From contig CABUWR010000017.1 in assembly GCA_902495265.1 (NCBI GenBank), forward strand, positions 1 through 13,207: a DNA stretch of 13,207 nt. Direction: 5' to 3'. The position numbers were made by a program, and so were the translations under genes. Within the stretch, counting starts at the first letter, position 1. Every line of letters begins with the position of its first letter. This DNA is from an uncultured Collinsella sp. GTDB taxonomy: Bacteria > Actinomycetota > Coriobacteriia > Coriobacteriales > Coriobacteriaceae. Positions 7,436 through 13,207 of the stretch are shown piece by piece. The notes under the pieces were generated by a model. That model was not told the DNA's origin. It saw only the letters and a program-made list of their open reading frames with translations, and did no database searches.

Positions 7436-7450
7436 TGGATATTGTATCCA
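7436..7450. promoter_or_regulatory. 15-bp palindromic candidate operator over the GH4/rpiR divergent promoters
   Basis: TGGATA-TTG-TATCCA is a perfect 6-bp inverted repeat with a 3-nt spacer. On the minus strand it contains TACAAT (7446-7441), a good candidate -10 for GH4 with a leader of about 48 nt. On the plus strand TTGCAT (7416-7421) with TATTGT (7440-7445) could be the regulator promoter, so the palindrome would cover both -10 regions. It is the best candidate binding site for the adjacent RpiR regulator. No second exact copy was seen near the PTS gene. Confidence 0.55.
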
Positions 7451-7458
7451 GCATGGAG

Positions 7459-7555
7459 GGCCGCTTCCCGCCCCGGCTGCAAGGCGGGAAAGGAATTCCC
7501 CAAGGAGTTATTATTTACGCAACGGAAGCGGCCACACACGTCCGGCGGGAAGGGA
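7459..7555 (+). promoter_or_regulatory. Regulator leader with mutually exclusive stem-loops reaching the ribosome binding site
   Basis: TTCCCGCC (7465-7472) can pair with GGCGGGAA at 7483-7490, an 8-bp stem with a 10-nt loop, or with the identical GGCGGGAA at 7544-7551. The second copy overlaps the AAGGGAG ribosome binding site (7550-7556) of the regulator. GGCCGCTTCC (7459-7468) is in addition an exact complement of GGAAGCGGCC (7524-7533). The arms overlap, so these pairings exclude one another. The two GGCGGGAA copies belong to a 12-nt near-identical direct repeat (7483-7494 and 7544-7555). The pairing is seen; a regulatory role is inferred. Confidence 0.45.
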
Positions 7556-7561
7556 GCACCG

Positions 7562-8314
7562 ATGGTTGATAAAAAGCAGATTTCCAAGCTCTACTCAGCC
7601 GCAAAGCTATCCGAAACCGAGCAAAGCGTACTCGAATACCTACTCAACAATATCGACACCCTCGATGATATTGGCATAAAACCCGTCGCCATGGCATGCT
7701 TTACCAGCATGACGACAGTCATCAGGCTTTCGAAAAAGCTCGGCTACCGTGGCTACCGCGAAATGATGTACGATCTCAAGCACCTTCAGCATGTCTCCCG
7801 CGAAATGAATCAATCACTCAAAGACAGTAGCGTCCACTTCGTATGCCACACCGGAGATGTAGACGTATTCATCGCCGCCCTGCATCGCAACAGAATGATC
7901 GGAGTAAACGGAGAGGGCTTCTCACGCATCGTTGCGCAGTACATGGCGACTAAGCTCGTTGGACTTGGCTTTTTGGCCGTCATACAGGACTTCCTAGAAA
8001 CCGATCAGTTTGTCGAATCCAACCGAAATACGCTCAGCTGCATGATGCTCATATCCAAATCAGGCCAGACAGAAGCCATCCTGGAAACCGCAAGGGCATG
8101 CCACGACGCGGGCATTACGACCCTCGCGTTTACCGGCAACGAAGACAGCGAGCTCGCCAAGACGGCAGACGCGATCTTTACGATACATGACGATCACCCA
8201 ATGGATCTTAAGAACGTTAAGCCTAACTGCTTTACCGGAAGTTGTATTCTCGCATTCGAAGAACTATTGAGTATCTGCCTTGACAATCTAAAACAAGAAG
8301 GCTTGGCCCCCTAA
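7562..8314 (+). CDS. RpiR/MurR-family transcriptional regulator (HTH + SIS)
   Basis: This 250-residue DNA-binding regulator senses a sugar phosphate. Residues 1-77 are the RpiR-type helix-turn-helix domain; the recognition part is CFTSMTTVIRLSKKLGYRGY (46-65), matching the family pattern 'S..TV.R..kklGf.Gy'. Residues about 95-245 are the SIS sugar-phosphate domain, with MMLISKSGQTEAI (161-173) as the characteristic phosphate-binding loop. The ATG at 7562 is chosen because AAGGGAG lies 5-6 nt upstream and the domain begins there; upstream in-frame sequence is antisense to GH4. It is divergent from GH4 and convergent with the PTS gene. The obvious inference is that it controls both in response to the phosphorylated sugar. 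RpiR proteins can act as repressors or activators; the related GlvR of B. subtilis activates its operon. Confidence 0.93.
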   Translation: MVDKKQISKLYSAAKLSETEQSVLEYLLNNIDTLDDIGIKPVAMACFTSMTTVIRLSKKLGYRGYREMMYDLKHLQHVSREMNQSLKDSSVHFVCHTGDVDVFIAALHRNRMIGVNGEGFSRIVAQYMATKLVGLGFLAVIQDFLETDQFVESNRNTLSCMMLISKSGQTEAILETARACHDAGITTLAFTGNEDSELAKTADAIFTIHDDHPMDLKNVKPNCFTGSCILAFEELLSICLDNLKQEGLAP

Positions 8315-8337
8315 ATCATGCGATAGGAAGCCAAGCC
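8290..8337 (-). terminator. Rho-independent terminator of the PTS gene, overlapping the regulator stop codon
   Basis: Arms 8300-8313 and 8324-8337 form a 14-bp stem with a 10-nt loop. On the minus strand the stem is continuous (two G-U pairs) and is followed by TTCTTGTTTT. On the plus strand the same two positions become C-A mismatches, so the structure favours minus-strand transcripts. It therefore ends the PTS message, and the left arm lies inside the last codons and stop (8312-8314) of the regulator. A small AATTGC/GCAATT hairpin follows at 8342-8358, without a T tract. Confidence 0.75.
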
Positions 8338-8376
8338 CTGGAATTGCGCTATGCAATTGAAAGCCACTTGCGCGTT

Positions 8377-10041
8377 TTACTCGTCACCGAGAACTTCGTG
8401 CACCTCAGAAGCGACTTCGCCGACACGAGGACCGTAAATGACCTGGATTGCCTTGTCGCTCAGGCGGATAACGCCCATAGCTTCAAGATTCTTGGTGAAC
8501 ACCTCGTCGTCTGCAACCTTAGAACCATCCTTGACAATCACGCGAAGACGTGAGATGCAGTTGTCAAGATCATCAATGTTGTCGGCTCCACCAAGCGCTT
8601 CGACAATGCCGACAGCAAGCGCGCTGTCCTTGGTCGCATGGCCCTGGACTGCCTTCTCGGGAGTGCTACCAGACTCGCTCTTTGCCTCAGCGGCCTTTGC
8701 CTCGAACTCGGCTCTGCTATTGATCAACTCAATATCGTCACCATCATCTCGACCGGGCGTCTTGATATCGAACTTAGTAATAAAAAACCGGAAGAGGAAG
8801 AAAGCTGCCAGGAAAAAGGCGGGGAGCAGGATAAGGTATGGAAGCAGATTAAGCTTCTCGGGGCGGAATAAGAATGGGATCAGGTCCTTGATATTTCCCT
8901 GGTACACCGAAACGCCCATTGCCTCCGAGAGAACTTCACCCAATCCGGAAAGCGGAGCGTAAACGCCAAAGTAGAGCCAGGGGGCGGCAAACAGGAACGT
9001 AAAGAGAATAGGCTCCGTAACGCCAAAGAAAACAGTCGAAATCACTGTGGGGATTAAAAGACCAGCAACCTTCTTGCGGTTCTGGGGCTTGGCACAAGAC
9101 CACATAGCAAGGGCGATGCCCGGGAACAACGCGTAATCGTTAATGCCGTAGCCAGCCATGAAGGCCCTAACCAAGAGCTTGTCGCTGCTGGGAGAAGCGA
9201 GCTGTGCAAGCTGAATGGCGCTATTGCCCACCACGCGCGTTCCATCGACGACCATGGAGCCGCCAAGCTCAGTCCAATACATCGGCGTCTCGAGCAGCGG
9301 ATGCAAGCCAAACGGCACAAGGCTCTCGAGCACCCAGCGATAGACAAACGTACCGACCAGACCGGAGCCTTTCACGAACGTCGCAATACCCGAGAAGCAT
9401 CCACCGATGACGGGCCAGACGAAGTACATGATACCGCCCAGGACGCCACCAGCGACCAGCGATACAATGGGGACCGTTCGACTGCCCGCAAAAAACGCCA
9501 GCGCCGTTGGAAGCTTGGTCTTGTAAAAACGGCCGGTGATCCAGGCGACCAGGCAGCCCACGATAATGCCGCCAAAGACACCAGAGCTGTAGCCAAAAAA
9601 GCCGAGCGAGGTAGTGTAGAGTGCGGACTGCTCACTCGCCTGAATGGACGTAAGGCCGACCTTCTGAAGAGCTTCCACCGTTGTATTGTCGGCAGCCAAG
9701 CCAGCTGCTCCAAGCAGAATCTCAACCGTCTTGAGCATGGTGAGATAGCAGACAAGGGCAGAAAAGGCAGCCCAGCCCTTCTCTTTGCGAGACAAGGAGA
9801 AGGCGCAGCCGACGGCAAACAAAACACCGAGGTTTCCAATGATTACCTCGCCGAGACCCTTAAATACCGAGAAGAACGTAAAGAGCGGCGAAGCGGCATA
9901 CCAGTCCCAATTAACGCCAAGGGACACAAGGGTCAGTTCGGTCGTAAAAACGCTACCGATACCCAAAAAGAGACCGGAAATGGCAATGAGCGTAATCGGA
10001 ACGAGCATTGCCTTTCCAAACGATTGGAATTTTTCTTTCAT
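8377..10041 (-). CDS. PTS EIICB permease, glucose/maltose (MalX/GlvC-like) superfamily
   Basis: This 554-residue inner-membrane protein imports a glucoside and phosphorylates it on C6. The EIIC domain (about 1-425) has about ten hydrophobic segments, with LAFFAGSRTVPIVS (181-194), FGLHPLLETP (244-253) and FFGVTEPI (338-345), the last two being substrate-site motifs of the glucose superfamily. A charged linker (about 426-468) leads to the EIIB domain (470-554) with DNCISRLRV, where C495 is the phospho-cysteine. No EIIA domain is attached, so phosphate must come from an EIIA elsewhere. The ATG at 10041 is chosen because AGGAGG lies about 7 nt upstream; a longer in-frame form lacks a ribosome site and family similarity. 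With GH4 and RpiR neighbours the set matches glvA-glvR-glvC of B. subtilis. Maltose or another alpha-glucoside is favoured; a beta-glucoside is possible. Confidence 0.93.
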   Translation of the reverse strand: MKEKFQSFGKAMLVPITLIAISGLFLGIGSVFTTELTLVSLGVNWDWYAASPLFTFFSVFKGLGEVIIGNLGVLFAVGCAFSLSRKEKGWAAFSALVCYLTMLKTVEILLGAAGLAADNTTVEALQKVGLTSIQASEQSALYTTSLGFFGYSSGVFGGIIVGCLVAWITGRFYKTKLPTALAFFAGSRTVPIVSLVAGGVLGGIMYFVWPVIGGCFSGIATFVKGSGLVGTFVYRWVLESLVPFGLHPLLETPMYWTELGGSMVVDGTRVVGNSAIQLAQLASPSSDKLLVRAFMAGYGINDYALFPGIALAMWSCAKPQNRKKVAGLLIPTVISTVFFGVTEPILFTFLFAAPWLYFGVYAPLSGLGEVLSEAMGVSVYQGNIKDLIPFLFRPEKLNLLPYLILLPAFFLAAFFLFRFFITKFDIKTPGRDDGDDIELINSRAEFEAKAAEAKSESGSTPEKAVQGHATKDSALAVGIVEALGGADNIDDLDNCISRLRVIVKDGSKVADDEVFTKNLEAMGVIRLSDKAIQVIYGPRVGEVASEVHEVLGDE

Positions 10042-10355
10042 CAATTCCCTCCTCAATGAGCCTCTATAAACGACTATTGCACTCCACGTCCCCACACAGG
10101 CGAAACGGAAGACATGTTCGGCAATAGACACAAAGTGATTGTAGAAAGGGGCACACAAAATGCGCATCGGCATCGCGTAATGCGGTTAAATCGACCGACG
10201 ATTGCAAGTATTTACGAATCCGTAAACGGCAGCAAATAGGCAGCGAACGGCAATCTGCAGCGTAGAACAGTCCCCGCAGTTCACCAATTGTCGGTATTTT
10301 GACTCATATTTATTGAATTCTTGCTCGCCCAAAAGTGCGGAGCATCAACGCGCCC
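10042..10355. other. Intergenic region between the PTS gene and feoB (314 nt)
   Basis: No gene is supported here. On the minus strand it should hold the PTS promoter: TACAAT (10143-10138) could be a -10, giving a leader of about 90 nt, but no good -35 is visible. The 3' end of the Feo message also falls here, yet I see no convincing terminator; TGCTC/GAGCA near 10324-10343 is a weak hairpin without a T tract. The stretch 10290-10322 is AT-rich. Confidence 0.5.
10211..10226. promoter_or_regulatory. 16-bp inverted repeat upstream of the PTS gene, candidate operator
   Basis: TTTACG-AATC-CGTAAA is a perfect 6-bp inverted repeat with a 4-nt spacer, 170 nt before the PTS start and about 70 nt upstream of the candidate -10. 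It differs from the palindrome at the GH4 promoter, so if it is an operator it probably binds another regulator, for example a catabolite-control protein. This rests on symmetry alone. Confidence 0.35.
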
Positions 10356-12716
10356 CTAAGCCAACCCCAGCAATATGCCCGCCGAATGCACGACAAACGC
10401 CACGATCCAGGCGACCGCCACTTGAAACGCGAACACAGCCACGGCATAGCGCGCGCCCAGCTCACTCTTGACGGCGCCGATGGCCGCCACGCAGGGCGGG
10501 TACAGCAGTGTAAAGACCAAAAACACGTAGGCAGTAAACGGCGAGGACATCGTCGACAGTGCCGCGGGCGAGGTCGCGCCCAAAAGCACCGTGAGGGTCG
10601 AGATGACACTCTCCTTGGCGATAAGTCCGGTGACGAGCGCCGTGGATGCGCGCCAGTCGCCAAAACCGAGCGGGGCCAACACCGGCGCGATGATGCTACC
10701 CAGACCGGCAAGCAGGCTTTGCGACTGGTCAGCGACCACGTTAAAGCGGATATCGAACGTCTGCAGGAACCAGATGACCACCGTAGCGGCAAAGATAATG
10801 GTAAAGGCCTTGGTGATGAAGTCCTTGGCCTTATCCCATGCCAGCATCACCGTCGTCTTGACGCTCGGCAGGCGGTAATTGGGCAGCTCCATGATAAACG
10901 GTACCGGGTCACCCTTAAAGGCCGTGCGGTTGAGCACCAGGGCGGCAATGCAGCCGACCACGATACCGATCAGATAGAGCGAGACCATGGCGGGGACCGT
11001 CGCCTGCGGGAAAAACGCCCCGCACAGCAAGCCGTAAACAGGCAACTTGGCTGAGCAGCTCATAAACGGCGTGAGCATGACCGTCATCTTGCGGTCGTGC
11101 TCGGATGGGAGCGTACGGGTCGACATGATAGCCGGCACGGTGCAGCCAAAACCGACGAGCATGGGCACAAAGCTGCGGCCCGACAGGCCAAAGCGACGCA
11201 GCACTTTATCCATGACAAAAGCCACGCGCGCCATGTAGCCGGAGTCTTCCAGAATGGAGAGGAACAAGAAGAGCACGACGATAATCGGCAGGAAGGTCAG
11301 CACGCTGCCCACACCCGTAAGCACGCCGTCGACAGCCAGCGAGCGCACCACGTCGTTGGTTCCGAACGCCTTGAGGCCCGCATCGGCCGAGGCGATGATG
11401 GCAGCGATACCATCCTCCATAAGTCCCTGCAACGCCGCGCCGATCACGCCAAACGTCAGCCAAAAGACGAGGCCCATGATCGCCAGGAACGCCGGAATGG
11501 CTGTGTAACGACCCGTCAGGATGCGGTCGATCTTGACGGAGCGCACGTGCTCGCGGCTCTCGTGCGGCTTGACGACGCAGCGCCCGCATACGTCGCCGAT
11601 AAAGCTAAAGCGCATATCGGCCAGCGCGGACAGGCGGTCGGTGCCGGCCTCGCCCTCCATCTGGGTAATGATGTGCTCGATAGCGTCGAGCTCGTTGCGA
11701 TCCAGATGAAGCGCCTCGGTCACCAGCTCGTCGCCCTCAACCAGCTTGGTCGCCGCAAAGCGCACCGGGATGCGCGCCGTCGCGGCATGGTCCTCGATAA
11801 GGTTGGCGATGCCGTGAATGCAGCGATGCAGCGCGCCGCCGTCCGAGCCATCGGGTGCGCAGAAGTCCAGGCGGCCGGGGCGCTCACGGAACCGTGCCAC
11901 GTGCAAGGCGTGATCTACCAGCTCGCCGATACCCTCGTTGCGGGCAGCGCTAATGGGGACAACGGGCACGCCCAACAGACTCTCGAGCAGGTTGACATCG
12001 ACGGCGCCGCCGTTGGCCGTCACCTCGTCCATCATGTTGAGCGCGATGACCATGGGGCGGTCGAGCTCCATAAGCTGCAGCGTCAGGTACAGGTTACGCT
12101 CGATGTTGGTGGCGTCGATGATGTCGATGATGGCGTCGGGGTTTTCGTCCAAGATGAATTGGCGACTGACGATCTCTTCGCCCGTGTACGGAGACAGCGA
12201 ATAAATGCCGGGCAGGTCGGTAACGCTTGCCTCGGGATGGTTGCGGATAGTGCCGTCCTTGCGGTCGACCGTCACGCCGGGAAAGTTACCGACGTGCTGG
12301 TTGGAGCCCGTAAGCTGGTTGAACAGCGTGGTCTTACCGCAGTTTTGGTTGCCGGCGAGGGCAAAATGTAGCGGTGCGCCCTCGGGCACGGCTGTTTTGG
12401 CAGCACGAGGCGAATACGTCCCCTCGCCCAGAGCCGGATGCTCCGTCGTGCCGATTGCGGCGTTAACGCGCGGGCCGGTATCGGTGTCGTGCACATCCAC
12501 GAGCTCAATGCGTGCGGCATCGTCCTTGCGCAGCGTCAACTCGTAGCCACGCAGGCGGATCTCGAGCGGGTCGCCCATGGGGGCGTACTTCATCATGGTG
12601 ACTTCGGTGCCCGGCGTTAGACCCATGTCCAAAATATGCTGTCGGAGTGCCTGGTCGTCCGATGCCACCGATGCGACAACGGCGTCCTTTCCAATCTCGA
12701 GTGTATCGAGCCTCAC
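10356..12716 (-). CDS. feoB: FeoA-FeoB fusion, ferrous iron transporter
   Basis: This 786-residue inner-membrane Fe(II) importer has FeoA fused to its N-terminus. Residues 1-75 are the SH3-like FeoA domain (LRQHILDMGLTPGTEV, RLRGYELTLRKDDA). A linker of about 40 residues leads to the G-protein domain: G1 GNQNCGKTT (122-130), G2 around T149 in GVTVDRK, G3 DLPG (167-170), G4 NMMD (227-230) and G5 SAARNEG (256-262). After a helical spacer the membrane part (about 400-786) holds the two gate motifs, LVGFGCTVPAIMSTRTL with its conserved cysteine and TPFMSCSAKLPVY, then LIAKESVISTL and the C-terminal LYPPCVAAIGAVKSELG. The start is GTG at 12716, supported by GGGGGAGGAA upstream. No separate feoA or feoC is adjacent. 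The operator-like repeats upstream suggest iron-dependent repression. Identification is very firm. Confidence 0.97.
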   Translation of the reverse strand: MRLDTLEIGKDAVVASVASDDQALRQHILDMGLTPGTEVTMMKYAPMGDPLEIRLRGYELTLRKDDAARIELVDVHDTDTGPRVNAAIGTTEHPALGEGTYSPRAAKTAVPEGAPLHFALAGNQNCGKTTLFNQLTGSNQHVGNFPGVTVDRKDGTIRNHPEASVTDLPGIYSLSPYTGEEIVSRQFILDENPDAIIDIIDATNIERNLYLTLQLMELDRPMVIALNMMDEVTANGGAVDVNLLESLLGVPVVPISAARNEGIGELVDHALHVARFRERPGRLDFCAPDGSDGGALHRCIHGIANLIEDHAATARIPVRFAATKLVEGDELVTEALHLDRNELDAIEHIITQMEGEAGTDRLSALADMRFSFIGDVCGRCVVKPHESREHVRSVKIDRILTGRYTAIPAFLAIMGLVFWLTFGVIGAALQGLMEDGIAAIIASADAGLKAFGTNDVVRSLAVDGVLTGVGSVLTFLPIIVVLFLFLSILEDSGYMARVAFVMDKVLRRFGLSGRSFVPMLVGFGCTVPAIMSTRTLPSEHDRKMTVMLTPFMSCSAKLPVYGLLCGAFFPQATVPAMVSLYLIGIVVGCIAALVLNRTAFKGDPVPFIMELPNYRLPSVKTTVMLAWDKAKDFITKAFTIIFAATVVIWFLQTFDIRFNVVADQSQSLLAGLGSIIAPVLAPLGFGDWRASTALVTGLIAKESVISTLTVLLGATSPAALSTMSSPFTAYVFLVFTLLYPPCVAAIGAVKSELGARYAVAVFAFQVAVAWIVAFVVHSAGILLGLA

Positions 12717-12735
12717 GTCCGCGTTCCTCCCCCGG

Positions 12736-12748
12736 CGCCCACAGGGCG
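12736..12748 (-). other. Small leader hairpin before the feoB ribosome binding site
   Basis: CGCCC-ACA-GGGCG is a perfect 5-bp stem with a 3-nt loop in the untranslated leader, directly upstream of the GGGGGAGGAA ribosome site. It may be incidental in this GC-rich context. Confidence 0.3.
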
Positions 12749-12764
12749 TTGCATTTTGTTTATC

Positions 12765-12800
12765 TTGGCTAACCGTTTGCCATGGCTAACCATTTAACCA
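12765..12800. promoter_or_regulatory. Candidate DtxR/IdeR-type iron box region upstream of feoAB
   Basis: TTGGCTAACC (12765-12774) and ATGGCTAACC (12782-12791) repeat with a 17-nt period, followed by a partial third copy, TTTAACCA. Around the centre, GTTTGCCA-TGGCTAAC (12775-12790) is a 16-bp palindrome with one mismatch. GGCTAACC is the half-site of the known DtxR/IdeR consensus (TTAGGTTAGCCTAACCTAA). The block lies about 50-85 nt before the feoB start, where a repressor would block the promoter. Feo genes are classic targets of such iron-sensing repressors. Confidence 0.6.
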
Positions 12801-12873
12801 CGCATGATAGCGCGAACACACAACAACGTTCAATCGACAGATTGCCGCTCTGGCGGGCTTGCAGCGTCAAGTG

Positions 12874-12901
12874 GTTACGGCGTTTGGTAAAACGCCGTAA
12901 C
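12874..12901 (-). terminator. Perfect 12-bp hairpin at the 3' end of the hydrolase gene
   Basis: GTTACGGCGTTT (12874-12885) and AAACGCCGTAAC (12890-12901) pair perfectly around a 4-nt loop. The outer end overlaps the hydrolase stop codon (TAG, 12903-12901). There is no T tract after it on the minus strand (CCACTTGACG follows), so termination is plausible but not canonical. It also separates the hydrolase from the feoAB promoter. Confidence 0.5.
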
Positions 12902-13207
12902 TAAAACCCGTGGCGCTCCAAGAAGCGGAAGGCCAGGCGGATCCAGGGACGGACGGAAACCTGCTTGTCCTCATTGTCGACCGCGGTGTTGGCGTTGCCG
13001 AGCGAAAGGCCGTGACCGCCCTGGTCAAAGACGTGCATCTCGCAAGCGACGCCCTCCTCGGCCATGCGCTGCGCAAACGGGTAGACCTGCGCGATCGGCG
13101 CCGTCTTGTCGTCGGACACGCCCCACACAAAGGTCGGTGGCATCTGACGCGAAACATGCGTGGTGGGGCAGATGTCGGCCAGATGCTCGTCAGTTGCCTC
13201 GCCGCCC
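12901..13207 (-). CDS. Alpha/beta-hydrolase, esterase/acetylesterase type (5' end missing)
   Basis: Only the last 101 codons plus stop are in the window; the frame stays open from 13206 to the edge. The segment is the C-terminal end of an alpha/beta-hydrolase of the esterase/prolyl-oligopeptidase-like group. MPPTFVWGVSDDKTAPIAQ carries the strand and loop with the catalytic aspartate (SDDKTAP). FAQRMAEEGVACEMHVFDQGGHGLSLG follows, with the catalytic histidine in GGHG. The nucleophile serine lies beyond the edge. The substrate cannot be told; relatives include acetylxylan-type and short-chain carboxylesterases, commonly annotated near sugar-use genes. The downstream hairpin overlaps its stop. 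It is upstream of feoAB on the same strand but separated by a hairpin and a candidate iron-regulated promoter, so probably a separate unit. Confidence 0.85.
   Translation of the reverse strand, partial: GGEATDEHLADICPTTHVSRQMPPTFVWGVSDDKTAPIAQVYPFAQRMAEEGVACEMHVFDQGGHGLSLGNANTAVDNEDKQVSVRPWIRLAFRFLERHGF

Noticed and set aside
7256..7561. 102-residue N-terminal extension of the RpiR regulator
   Set aside because: It is antisense to GH4 and crosses the promoter region; the ATG at 7562 has a good ribosome site and matches the family start.
7387..7587. 67-residue N-terminal extension of the GH4 protein
   Set aside because: The NAD-binding loop of GH4 proteins begins at MKLTVIGGGG, so the start is at 7386; the extension would run through the divergent promoter and the regulator's ribosome site.
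9301..10059. 252-codon open frame on the plus strand
   Set aside because: It is antisense to the PTS EIIC domain, rich in charged residues without any pattern, and lacks a ribosome site.
10042..10173. 44-residue N-terminal extension of the PTS permease
   Set aside because: It has no ribosome site and no similarity to EIIC N-termini; AGGAGG sits right before the ATG at 10041.
10228..10251. Imperfect tandem GGCAGC-type repeat
   Set aside because: There are only two short imperfect copies; not distinguishable from chance.
11097..12371. 424-codon open frame on the plus strand
   Set aside because: It is antisense to feoB, which has every expected motif; composition is typical of a GC-rich shadow frame.

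Overview
The window looks like chromosomal DNA from a high-GC, gut-type actinobacterium of the class Coriobacteriia, most likely Collinsella or a close relative. This is an inference. It rests on the mostly GC-rich coding sequence (about 60-65% in hand-counted lines of the flanks), strong AGGAGG-type ribosome binding sites, frequent GTG starts, a FeoA-FeoB fusion, and a fermentative sugar-PTS gene set. No rRNA, tRNA, CRISPR array, transposase or phage gene is visible. Ten protein genes are supported, and two of them run off the window edges.

Left part (1-4921): a PLP-dependent class I/II aminotransferase (minus, 3' end missing) is divergent from a small flavodoxin-like protein of unknown role (plus). 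The latter converges, one base apart, on a two-gene minus-strand operon made of a cytoplasmic GH13 alpha-amylase-family enzyme followed 3 nt later by a family-6 uracil/hypoxanthine-DNA glycosylase. Upstream of that operon is a 67-nt element with a perfect 22-bp inverted repeat, then a SotB-type MFS sugar-efflux transporter (minus).

Middle part (5095-10041): this is a sugar-uptake module with visibly lower GC (about 47-57% in hand-counted lines). It holds an unrecognised six-helix membrane protein (minus), a GH4 NAD/metal-dependent phospho-glycosidase (minus), a divergent RpiR/SIS regulator (plus), and a glucose/maltose-superfamily PTS EIICB permease (minus, convergent with the regulator). The likely logic is that the PTS imports and phosphorylates a glucoside, GH4 splits the phosphorylated disaccharide, and the RpiR protein senses a sugar phosphate through its SIS domain. 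It would act at a 15-bp palindrome in the GH4/regulator divergent promoter. The same three families form the Bacillus subtilis glvA-glvR-glvC maltose operon. The GH4 active-site signature here (Cys-Asp-Ala-Pro) lies between the alpha-type and beta-type signatures, so the substrate anomer is open.

Right part (10356-13207): a FeoA-FeoB fused ferrous-iron transporter (minus, GTG start) lies behind an operator-like region with repeated GGCTAACC half-sites resembling DtxR/IdeR boxes. The 3' end of an alpha/beta-hydrolase (minus) runs off the right edge.

I did not find evidence for a wholly new type of system. The most unusual points are the GH4 signature with its orphan membrane-protein neighbour, the mutually exclusive hairpins in the regulator leader, the 22-bp extragenic palindrome, and the amylase/DNA-glycosylase operon.
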